Positions 46,288 through 56,369 of a stretch of 64,000 nt of DNA are shown here, piece after piece. This DNA is from Schistocerca nitens (lineage: Eukaryota > Arthropoda > Insecta > Orthoptera > Acrididae). The translations under genes were made by a program, and so were the position numbers. A model generated the notes under the pieces. That model was not told where the DNA came from, ran no database searches, and saw only the letters and a list, made by a program, of their open reading frames with translations. The DNA is taken from the NCBI RefSeq assembly GCF_023898315.1, contig NC_064622.1:358899234-358963233 (forward strand), read 5' to 3'. Each line of letters opens with the position of its first letter. Position 1 is the stretch's first letter.

Positions 46288-48816
46288 TGTTGTTGTGGTC
46301 TTCAGTCATGAGACTGGTTTGATGCAGCTCTTCATGCTACTCTATCCTGTGCAAGCTTCTTCATCTCCCTGTACTTACTACAACCCACATCCTTCTGAAT
46401 CTGCTTAGTGTATTCATCTCTTGGTCTCCCTCTACGATTTTTACCCTCCACGCTGCCCTCCAATGCTAAATTTGTGATCCCTTGATGCCTCAGAACATGT
46501 CCTACTAACCGGTCCCTTCTTTTTGTCAAGTTGTGCCACATACTCCTCTTCTCCCCAATTCTATTCAATACTTCATCATTAGTTATGTGATCTACCCATC
46601 TAATCTTCAGTATTCTTCTGTACCACCACATTTCGAAAGCTTCTATTCTCTTCTTGTCCAAACTATTTATCGTCCATACATGGCTACACTCCATACAAAT
46701 AGTTTCAGAAACGACTTCCTAACACTTAAACCTATACTCAAGGTTACAAATTTTTCTTCTTCAGAAACGCTTTCCTTGCCATTGCCAGTCTACATTTTAT
46801 ATCTTCTCTACTTCGACCATCATCAGTTATTTTGCTCCCCAAATAGCAAAACTCCTTTACTACTTTAAGTGCCTTATTTCCTAATCTAATTCCCACAGCA
46901 TCACCCGATTGAATTCGACTACATTCCATTATCCTCGTTTTGCTTTTGTTGATGTTCATCTTATATCTTCCTTTCAAGACACTGTCCATTCCGTTCAACT
47001 GCTCTTCCAAGTCCTTTGCTGTCTCTGACAGAATTACAATGTCATCGGCGAACCTGAAAGTTTTTATTTCTTCTCCATGGATTTTAATACCTACTCCGAA
47101 TTTTTCTTTTGTTTCCTTTACTGCTTGCTCAATATACAGATTGAATAACATTGGGGAGAGGCTGCAACCCTGTCTCACTCCCTTCCCAACCACTGCTTCC
47201 CTTTCATGCCCTTCGACTCTTATAACTGTCATATGGTTTCTGTCGAAATTGTAAATAGCTTTTCGCTCCCTGTATTTTACCCCTGCCACCTTCATAATTT
47301 GAAAGAGATTATTCCAGTCAACATTGTCAAAAGCTTTCTCTAAGTTTACAAATGCTAGAAACGTAGGTTTGCCTTTCCTTAATCTTTCTTCTAAGATAAG
47401 TCGTAAGGTCAGTATTGCCTCACGTGTTCCAAATTTCTACGGAATCCAAACTGATCTTCCCCGAGGTTGGCTTCTACTAGTTTTTCCATTCGTCTGTGAA
47501 GAATTCGCGTTAGTATTTTTCTGCCGTGGCTTATTAAACTGATAGTTCGGTAATTTTCACATCTGTCAACACCTGCTTTCTTTGGGATTGGAATTATTAT
47601 ATTCTTCTTGAAGTCTGAGGGTATTTCACCTGTCTCATACATCTTGCTCACCAGATGGTAGAGTTTTGGCAGGACTGGCTCTCCCAAGGCTGTCAGTAGT
47701 TCTAACGGAATGTTGTCTACTCCCGGGGCCTTGTTTCGACTCAGATCTTTCAGTGCTCTGTCAAACTCTTCACGCAGTATCGTATCTCCCGTTTCATCTT
47801 CATCTACATCCTCTTCCATTTCCATAATATTGTCCTCAAGTACATCGTCCTTGTATAAACCCTCTATATACTCCTTCCACCTTTCTGCCTTCCCTTCTTT
47901 GCTTAGAACTGGGTTTCCATCTGAGCTCTTTATATTCATACAAGTGGTTCTCTTTTCTCCAAAGGTCTCTTTAATTTTCCTATAGACAGTATCTATCTTA
48001 CCCCTAGTGAAATAAGCCTCTACATCCTTACATTTGTCCTGTAGCCATCCCTGCTTAGCCATTTTGCACTTCCTGTCGATCTCATTTTTGAGACGTCTGC
48101 ATTCCTTTTTGCCTGCTTCATTTACTGCATTTTTATATTTTCTCCTTTCGTCAATTAAGTTCAATATTTCTTCTGTTACCCAAGGATTTCTACTAGCCCT
48201 CGTCTGTTTACCTACTTGATCCTCTGCTGCCTTCACTACTTCATCCCTCAGAGCTACCCATTCTTCTTCTACTGTATTTCTTTCCCCCATTCCTGTCAAT
48301 TGTTCCCTTATGCTCTCCCTGAAACTCTCTACAACCTCAGGTTCTTTCAGTTTATCCAGGTCCCATCTCCTTAAATTCCCACCTTTTTGCAGTTTCTTCA
48401 GTTTTAATCTAAAGTTCATAACCAATAGATTGTGGTCAGAGTCCACATCTGCCCCTGGAAATATCTTACAATTTAAAACCTGTTTCCTAAACCTCTGTCT
48501 TACCATTATATAATCTATCTGATACCTTCTAGTATCTCCAGGATCCTTCCATGTATACAACCTTCTTTAATGATTCTTGAACCAAGTGTTAGCTATGATT
48601 GAGTTATGCAATGTGCAAAACTCTACCAGGCTGCTGCCTCTTTCATTTCTTAGCCCCAATCCATATTCACCTACTATGTTTCCTTCTCTCCCTTTTCCTA
48701 CTCTCGAATTCCAGTCACCCATGACTATTAAATTTTCGTCTCCCTTCACTACCTGAATAATTTCTTTTATGTCATCATACATTTCTTCAATTTCTTCATC
48801 ATCTGCACAGCTAGTT
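46288..48816 (-). pseudogene. RTE-like LINE, 5'-truncated, with target duplication
   Basis: GGAGTTAGT flanks both ends (46279-46287 and 48817-48825). On the minus strand: endonuclease (NLIVMGDWNSRVGKG, then DYIMVRQRF and DVDSDHNLLVMNF), a linker (VDNIPLELL, GVDRCENYRTISLIS), reverse transcriptase (QFGFR, GVRQGCSLSPMLFNLY, FRFADDIVILSET) and the C-terminal WTINSLDKKR and GRPRDEYTKQIQKD blocks, ending in a (CAA)n tail. Breaks: a TAA between the two endonuclease pieces near 48563, a frameshift after LEHVRQY near 47410, and another near 46744-46694. The best-preserved copy of this family here, but not functional. Confidence 0.9.
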
Positions 48817-48825
48817 GGAGTTAGT

Positions 48826-50043
48826 AGTGAGGAAGTAATAAATTAAAATGGCATGTCTGATGTCGAAGTTTCATTGCATGAACAGCAAAAATATAGTAAA
48901 TGATGACCTTGTGAGGGTGTCAGTAAGAAAAACCGCTTGTTGGAAGTCGCCAAATTCTCTCATTCACAAATACTGGAGGATATATTTTGGATAATTGTTA
49001 CACCACAAGTTACACTGACTCAAGACATATAGGCCTATATAGTTTCTAACTGAAATACTTAGCTTACTGTATTATACTTTTAACATAAGATTATACCTCT
49101 TAAAGAGTAGAATATCATAGCATTTTAAATTTTTAAATTCGGTCAATAATTACAGGGAATACCGAAAATCAAATATTTGTTACCCCTGGATAGTGCTAGA
49201 CAAGCAGCTGGCAACTGAGACCATGGACCATAAAACATGAGTCGGGTTAGTTGTATAGAAAGAGATATAGTAATAAAACATCTTTCTACTTTCACAACTC
49301 ACTTTCGGAGTATAATAGCTACCTTTCTGTAGCACCTTATGTCAAAGCTATGCAAGAGGGAATGGCAACACCATGCAATCTTTCTAAAATGAAATACGCA
49401 CTATTATGGAGGAACAATTACTCATTGTTACAGGCGAGCATATAAGAGGTTGCGCTGTACAAAACGGAAAACAAGTCCATTTCACCTTATGAAATAATTT
49501 CTTTGTAAACATGTATAAACAATACATTCCTGTACACTAATGATTCATCAAAGGAGACTGCGTTTTTATTTTTATTTACTGGCCTTATATTCGAGAGCAT
49601 GGAGTTTGTTCTCCCCATCTGGTCATTCTGAATCAAGTATTCCATGGTTTACCTAATTTATTGTTTAAATGAATTATGTTTTCTCTTTTTTCAGCTGTAA
49701 GACCATACCTTGTCGAATATCCTTGAAAAACTGATCGCTAAATAAGTCAGATTACTACTACTAATATACTAAAATACTATTCTGCAATAACAACTGAGGC
49801 TGCATATCTGATTGTTCTATTTTTTTTGTCTCACACTAAGTAATAATAAGTGAGGCCTACTACATTTTATAAACATCTCTACACATAAATGTGAAACTAC
49901 TCCTCCATAGATCACTCAAACTTTCATTTATTATTTCCACACATCTATGAAGGCACTAAGAATTAGAAAACAAATATGCACACTGGATGTTCGTCCTACT
50001 GTGCCAGGTGGAGGCTTCGATTTTGGTGGCCATGCCCCTTTGA
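48826..50043. other. No recognisable gene
   Basis: AT-rich spacer between two insertions. No exon or transposon protein recognised. Confidence 0.45.
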
Positions 50044-50088
50044 TACACAATGTGATCAAAAGTATCCGGACACTTGGCTGAAAATGAC

Positions 50089-51317
50089 TTACAAGTCAAT
50101 TCGGTGTTCACCCACCTTTATGACAGCTTCCACTCTCGCAGGCATACGTTCAGTCAGGTACTGGAAGGTTTCTTGGGGAATGGCAGCCTATTCTTCACGG
50201 AGTGCTGTACTGAGGAGAGCTATCGATGTCGGTCGGTGAGGCCTGGCACGAAGTCGGTGTTCCAAAACGCCCCAGAGGTGTTATATAGGATTCAGGTGAC
50301 TCTGTGCAGGCCAGTCGATTACAGGGATGTTATTGTCGTGTAACCACTCCGCCACAGGCCGTGCATTATGAACTGGTGCTCGATCGTGTTGAAAGATGCA
50401 ATTACCATTCCTGAATTGCCCTTCAACAGTGGGAAGCAAGAAGGTGCTTAAAACATAAATGTAACCATGTGCTGTGATAGTGCCACGCAAAACAACAAGG
50501 GGTGCAAGCCCCCTCCATGAAAAACACGACCACACCGTAACACCACCGCCTCCGAATTTCACTGTTGGCGTTACCGACACTGCAGATGACGTTCACTAGG
50601 CATTCGCCATACCCACACCCTGCCATCAGATCGCCATATTATGTACCGTGATTCGTCACTCCACACAACGTTTTTCCACTGTTCAATCGTCCAATGTTTA
50701 CGCTCCTTACACCAAGCGAGGCGACGTTTGCATTTACCAGAGTGGTGTGTGGCTTATGAGCAGCCGCTCGACCATAAGATCCAAGTTTTCTTACCTCCCA
50801 CCTAACTGTCATAGTACTTGCAGTGGATCTTGATGCAGTTTGGAATTCTTGTGTTCAAATGGTTCAAATGGCTCTGAGTACTATGGGACTCAACTGCTGA
50901 GGTCATTAGTCCCCTAGAACTTAGAACTAGTTAAACCTAACTAACCTAAGGACATCACAAACATCCATGCCCGAGGCAGGATTCGAACCTGCGACCGTAG
51001 CGGTCTTGCGGTTCTAGACTGCAGCGCCTTTAACCGCACGGCCACTTCGGCCGGCAATTCTTGTGTGATGGTCTGGTTAGATGTTTGCCTATTACGCATT
51101 ACGACCCTCTTCAACTGATGGCGATCTCTATCAGTCAACAGACGAGGCCGGCCTGTACGCTTTTGTACTGTACGTGTCCCTTCACGTTTCTACTTCACGG
51201 AAAAAGTGGACCTAGGGATGTTTAGGAGTGTGGAAATCTCGCATACAGACGTATGACACAAGTGACACCCAATCACCTGATCGCGTTCGAAGTCCGTGAG
51301 TTCCGCGGAGCGCCTCA
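50089..51317 (-). pseudogene. Tc1-like transposase, disrupted by a SINE
   Basis: ATG at 51317 (MRRSAELTDFERDQVIGC...) begins the DNA-binding region. One stop lies near 51190. A SINE at 50854-51055 interrupts the frame after VMRNRQTSNQTITQEL. The catalytic half carries GGGGVTVWSCFSWRGLAPL, FQHDRAPVHN (second Asp) and WPAQSHLNPI. There the usual S-P-D-L has lost one codon and the catalytic Glu is replaced by a stop. The C-terminus (RMPARVEAVIKVG...) ends at 50089. Dead at several points. Confidence 0.85.
50854..51055 (-). mobile_element. tRNA-derived SINE inside a Tc1-like transposase
   Basis: On the minus strand it starts GCCGGCCGAAGTGGCCGTGC with a tRNA-like head: an A-box-like TGGCCGTGCGGTTAAAGGC and the B box GGTTCGAATCC. 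It ends with repeats of CATTTGAACC/A. An exact 10-bp target duplication AATTCTTGTG lies on each side (50844-50853 and 51056-51065). Confidence 0.93.
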
Positions 51318-51454
51318 TTCTGCTCTCTCACGATGTCTAATGACTACTGGCGTCGCTGATATGGAGTACCTGGCAGTAGGTGGCAGCAAAATGCACCTAA
51401 TATGAAAAACGCATGTTTTTGAGGGTGTCCGCGTACTTTTGATCACATAGTGTA

Positions 51455-52011
51455 TCTACATCTACACACATAGTACGCAAACCACCATACGTTGCAAGGC
51501 TGAGGGTACCTTGTACCACTACTAGTTATTTCCTCCCCTGTTCCACTCGCAAATAGAACGAGGGAAAAACGACTGTCTAAAAGTCACAATATGACCCCAA
51601 ATTTCCCGCATCTTATCTTCGTGGTCCTTATGCAAAATATACATTGTCGGCAGTAAAATCGTTCTACAGTCGGGCTCAAATGCCCGTTCTTTAAATTTGT
51701 GTAATAGTGTCTCGCAGAACTGCGCAAAATAGCATCGTCTTTCTTTCGGGGATTTGAATTTGAGTTCCAGAGGCATCTCCATAATATTTGCATGCTGATT
51801 GAACCTACCGGTAACAAATCTAGCATCCCATCTCCGAGTTGCTTCAATGTCTTACTTTAATCCAGCCTGGTGGGAATCTCAAACACTCGAAAGATACTCA
51901 AGAATGGATCGCACTAGCATTCTATACGCAGTTTCCTCCATGGATGAACCACACTTCCCCAAAATTTTCCCAATGAAACGAAATCGAGCATTCGTCTTCC
52001 CTACTATCAAC
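51455..52011 (-). pseudogene. CR1/Jockey-like LINE, 3' fragment
   Basis: On the minus strand: GKCGSSMEETAYRMLVRSIL, EATRRWDARFVTGRFNQH, then CRTILLPTMYILHKDHEDK and FFPRSICEWNRGGNN, ending in GTGTAGATGTAGATA. It has the same layout as the C-termini at 44893 and 55010 but belongs to a different subfamily. Two stops break the first part. Confidence 0.7.
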
Positions 52012-52300
52012 CTGACGTGCACAATCCAAGACGGTGGCAAGCCACGCCACTCTTATCAATCACTGACAAGCCATGCCTCCCTTATCAGTGACATGATCAG
52101 CATCGTGTGGCACTTCAATGCCCCTCCCCACCCCTACTCCTACACTGTACCTCTCCTGCCCCACCCCTCTACAGCCAATAACAGCATACTATTAAAACGA
52201 AATAGCCGATCACAGCTTATAATTTTAGCTGGCATGAAAATGAAACAGCCAGTCACAAAGTAGCCTCAGAGCTGCCGTCTTGGCCATGTTCAGAAGTATC
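52012..52300. repeat. Left arm of a ~285-bp inverted pair
   Basis: It matches the reverse complement of 54337-54621: both share AATAGTATGCTGTTAT, GATAAG-GGAG-AT/GTGGCTT/TGTCA-type blocks and TGTGACTGGCTG-TTCATTTT. Roughly three quarters of positions match by eye. One arm lies on each side of the mariner element. Confidence 0.75.
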
Positions 52301-52374
52301 CGAATGATCAGAATCTTTTCGCGTCATTTACAAAAGCAACTTTAAAAAACCGTATAAACGGTGTCTCCTGACAC

Positions 52375-53610
52375 TGAGAGCTGTTCAAAAAATTCTGGAA
52401 CTTTGTCCACAAAATTTTTCTACCCTTAGCTTTTACTTATTGTGGATGGTCTCCTTCGAAATAAGCAGTCTTGGCATGCCTCTCGCTGCATCGCGCGAAG
52501 CGCCGTCTAAGAATTTTCTTTTATTTCGTCTACCGTTGCAAATCTTTGCCCTTTCAATGGGGTTTTCAACTTCATAAACAAAAAAAAGTCAGCAGGGGTC
52601 AGGTGAAGCGGCACAGTGATTTCGTTTCTTGTGCAATAGTCACGCACTAACAGGGATGAATGTGCGGATCATCGTGACGCTAGAGTCATGAAATGTATCG
52701 ATACATTTCAGGCCGTTTCCTTCTCACATTTTCTCGCAGGCATCGCAACACTTCCCGACAGCACCATCGATTAACAGTTTGTCCCTGTGGCACGAATTCA
52801 TGATGAAATAATCCTTCAAAGTCCAAGAAAACTATCAGCATGTTTCGGACATTTGACATGACCTAACGAGCTTTTATTGGTTTTGGAGAACATTGCTCGG
52901 CCCATTGTAAAGACTGAACCCTGACCTCAACATCATAACCTTAGACACACATCTCTTCTCTTAAGGGACACCTCGTTCTCCTTTGCACGATCCAAAAACT
53001 CTTCACAGATTGCGAGGCGAACGTCTTTCTAGTCTTGACTCATGAGCCGTGGGACGAACTTGGCGGCAACACAATGCATTCCAGATGCCGCATCGGGATT
53101 TCATGATATGATATGCAACTGAAATGTTACATTCTTCTGCAATCTCTCGGATAGTCAATCTTCTATTGGCACGCACAGTTTCGTTGACGTTCCTGACTAG
53201 AGCGTCGTCGTTAGACATCGAAGGGTGTCCTGAACGAGGGTCATCTTTAACTTCCGTTCGGCCATTTTTAAACCGTGTGAATCAAATGTAACACCGACTT
53301 ACTTAAGCACGCATCACCATAGGCTTCCTGCATCATTTGGCGTGTCTCTGTAAAAGTTTTCTGGAGTTTCACGCAAAATTTAATGGAGACGCGTTGCTCC
53401 TCTAACTCCGCCACCTCGAAATTCGCAAACTGTGGGACAGAACGTTCTACTCAATACAGCACTGAACAATAACTAACACACATACAGCATTGAAACTCCC
53501 GACAGTTACACATTAAACACAGGCGTGTCCAGGGATGGCAATCGCATTTAGCTCCAACACACCGCTGGCGCGCGATTACGAATGTTCCGGAATTTTTTGC
53601 ACAGACCTCG
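52375..53610 (-). mobile_element. mariner-like DNA transposon
   Basis: The inverted termini share (G)AG-TCTG-T-CAAAAAATTC-GGAAC: 53610 inward reads CGAGGTCTGTGCAAAAAATT, 52375 inward reads TGAGAGCTGTTCAAAAAATT. TA follows on the right. 1.24 kb, normal for mariner. Confidence 0.82.
52430..53440 (-). pseudogene. mariner transposase, frameshifted
   Basis: The best open piece (53218-53003) reads MSNDDALVRNVNETVRANRR and LTIREIAEECNIS, the second helix-turn-helix of mariner transposases. Upstream fragments (LQKTFTET-type, MMQEAYGDACLSKS) are the first DNA-binding domain. Downstream, broken frames give a FSWTLKDYFIMN remnant, a HDSSVTMIRTF remnant (second Asp block) and a PADFFLFMKLKTPLKGQRF-type C-terminus near 52600. 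Many indels; inactive. Confidence 0.75.
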
Positions 53611-53611
53611 T

Positions 53612-54336
53612 ATATTCCTGTTAGTTTGGTACGTAAAATATCATTGTGAACTCTCACATTAAGTGCCCCAATGCAGTTTTATGCCTAAAAGTTACAAAGC
53701 ACCAGTGACTAAAAATAACATGAAAAACAGGCAGATGGTACTTCCTGTTAGGCCTGAACTAAGTTATGTAGCAAAACTAACCTGACCAAGTCTGTAACTG
53801 CAGAAACATGTTGGTTAAAATATTATGCTAAGCAGATAAGCCCACAAACAAATGGGCACTCTGAATTACTGTCAGCTACACTTAGTATGAGTCGCAATGG
53901 ATACCTAAATTGTTCTATGATGCTTGTCAAGTGTTACAATGGTATCTCCACGTCTAAAACATGCAAATGGTATCGGAATTTGAGCCTGTTGCTACGTACT
54001 TGGTGGTTCATAGAACAGACTGTCATCACTGGAAGTTTTTAGAAGTTTTTTTAGATATGCTTCACATTAACAACCACAATTTTAGGAGGGCAAAGGAGGG
54101 GGAGGAGAATATTATGTGTCATGTTCTGCACTAGGAAAACACAATCGACGATACTGATTGACAGCTATTCCTTATATTAGGTTATGCACAAAAACAACTA
54201 TTGAGAAATGCCGCAATATTCACAAACCGAAACTATGCTGTCAAGACTCCGTGAAACGTTTACAGATCGTATTTCCCATTATCAACCACTAAATAGTACC
54301 AAAATCTCATCAAAACACGCATTGTGCGGTGCTTTT
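53612..54336. other. No recognisable gene
   Basis: AT-rich spacer between the mariner-like element and the right arm of the inverted pair. Confidence 0.45.
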
Positions 54337-54621
54337 GAACATGGCTACGATAGCACCTCTGGGGCTACATTGTGACTGGCTGCTTCATTTTAACGACCGG
54401 TAAAATACTAATCTGTGATCCACTGTTTCGTTTTAATAGTATGCTGTTATGCCTGGAGAGAGTCAGGGAAGGAAAGGGGTGGGCAGGAGAGACAGAAGGG
54501 AAAGGGCTTTTCGTGAACTGTCAATGATGATGATGATGATGTCATTGATAAGGGGAGCGTGGTTTGTCAAATGATTGATGAGTGTGGCGTAGCTTGCCGC
54601 CATCTTGGGTTGTGACGTCAG
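54337..54621. repeat. Right arm of the ~285-bp inverted pair
   Basis: Reverse-complement partner of 52012-52300. It includes a (GAT)n run near 54524-54542 absent from the left arm. Confidence 0.75.
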
Positions 54622-55060
54622 AGGGGCGTTGCCTTCATCTGCCACAGTCTGAGAATCCACCCCCTGTGGAACAGCTGTTGTCCAAATTTTGTTTTCGAAT
54701 GCCTGTTGCCATTCTAGTCACATATACGAATAAAATGGAGAATGTGAGGGAATTTTAGATGTTTTGTTTCTTTTTGACGAATGGCATCTATATTAACCTG
54801 TTTTGTAACTCATTCTCCTAAGTCAACTTCAAGTTGGATGTACATGAAGATAAATGATTTCATTTAATTTTAATTTTAATTCATCGGGATAACTATGTCC
54901 ATGTGAGACAAGGTCTCTTGGTCACGAATGAGTCATTACATGGTTTATGAAAAATTGATAATATATTTAAAAATAAAAAAGGAGAGCAGTAATCAATTAA
55001 ATGAACATAAAGGATTCAGGCAGCAGCAGCCGTCTGAGACAGACGAAGTAACAGGGAAGA

Positions 55061-55360
55061 AACCGATTTTGTGACTTTTACGAATTCCTAACCAGGAGCG
55101 AATTTTATAAGATCATCTGTTTGCTTTAAGTACTTTAGTTTCTTGAATTCTGCGTGTTAATTTAATATCTAATAGCCACAGTTTTCGCATTTTCGTTTGC
55201 GTCAGAAAGTAAACCGAGTTTGTGACATATTACAAGTTTCTAATCAGAGGCGAATTATTTAGTTTCGCCTGAGTGCTTCGGTAGTTAGGTGTTTGAATCA
55301 CTGCATATTATTCTAATTTATTAGATACAGTTACTGCATTTTCATCAGTGTCTAGAACAG
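55061..55360 (+). repeat. Two ~150-bp tandem monomers in the LINE 5' UTR
   Basis: AACCGATTTTGTGACTTTTA at 55061 recurs as AACCGAGTTTGTGACATATT at 55212. The following text also aligns (AATTCCTAACCAGGAGCGAA with AGTTTCTAATCAGAGGCGAA). The copies are diverged. Confidence 0.7.
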
Positions 55361-55423
55361 AGTTGCACAGCATGTGCTGATAGTCTGTTTCTCTGCAAAG
55401 TTTAGTTTTCCACGATCTTTATT

Positions 55424-56340
55424 ATGGACAGGGACTGTGATTGTTGTGTGCTGATGCGAGTCGAGTTGTGACACTTCGCTCTCAGCTCCAGGCTGTGATG
55501 GCTTCAGTTATACAGCTTGAGGCTGCAGTGGATGGCCACCACTGTTGTCGGTCAGCCATGGGGATCCAATGGATGTCCAGCACGTCCGAGTCCTCCAATC
55601 GGTCTTCACCAAAGGCCAGCCCTGTTACTGCTTGCACTGAAGTTGACCCCTCACCTGTGGTATAGTGGGAGGTCTCCCTGGGGCGTAGCAGGCAACGAAA
55701 GGCTTCCCAGGCGGCCGCACATAAGTCCTCCCCGGTTTGTCTGACAAACAGGTTCCAGGTGCTGTCTGTGGCTGACACTATTGCTGAGCCAAATGCCAAT
55801 GCCTGTTGTGTTTCAGAGGAAACCTCTCAGCCTGCAATATCTGGACAATAACAGAGTGTGGGATTATTGATAGTTGGGAGCTCCAACGTTAGGCGCATTA
55901 TGGCGCCCCTTAGGGACATGGCTGCCGAGAAGGGAAAGAAAATCAATGTGCATTCAGTGTGCATACCGGGTGGGGTAATTCCAGATGTGGAACGGGTCCT
56001 CCTGGTTGCCATGAAGAGCACAGGGTGCAGCCAACTGCAGGTGGTGGCTCACCAATGATGTGTGTCACTTTGAATCAGAAGAGATTCTCTCTGGTTTCGA
56101 GCAGCTAAGAGAAGTGGTAAAGGCTGCCAGTCTTGCTTGCAAGATGAAACCATAACTGACCATTTGCAGTATAGTCGACAGGACCGATTGCGGACCTCTG
56201 TACAGAGCCGAGTGGAAGATCTGAATCTGAGGCTCAGACGGTTCTGCGACCATGTACGCTGCAGGTTCCTCGACTTGCGCCAAAGGGTGGTTGGGTTTCG
56301 GGTTCCGCTGAATAAGTCAGGGGTCCAGTATACACATTAG
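55424..56340 (+). pseudogene. LINE ORF1 with an SGNH-esterase-like domain
   Basis: ATG at 55424 (MDRDCDCCVLMRVEL...) opens an N-terminal Leu-rich part, broken by frameshifts. From 55858 a frame reads LLIVGSSNVRRIMAPLRDM and GGVIPDVERVLLVAMKSTG, then LQVVAH. After a shift come LNLRLRRFCDHVRCRFLDLR and PLNKSGVQYTH near 56220-56337. The layout (GxSNVR at the start, VVAH-GTND-like strand, RFLDLR and a final GVHYT-like block) fits the esterase domain known in ORF1 of CR1-type LINEs. Such ORF1 proteins bind RNA or membranes. Inactive here because of frameshifts. Confidence 0.6.
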
Positions 56341-56369
56341 GCGGCTACACGGGTAGCAGGGGCTGCGTG

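Larger units (their letters stand above)
50046..51452 (-). mobile_element. Tc1-like DNA transposon, third family, carrying a SINE
   Basis: Termini: left CACAATGTGATCAAAAGTAT, right (reverse complement) CACTATGTGATCAAAAGTAC, with TA on both sides (50044-50045 and 51453-51454). The right flank is the GTAGATGTAGATA tail of the CR1-like fragment at 51455-52011, so it landed in a TA at that LINE's 3' end. Without the 202-bp SINE and its duplication the element is about 1195 bp. Confidence 0.92.
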
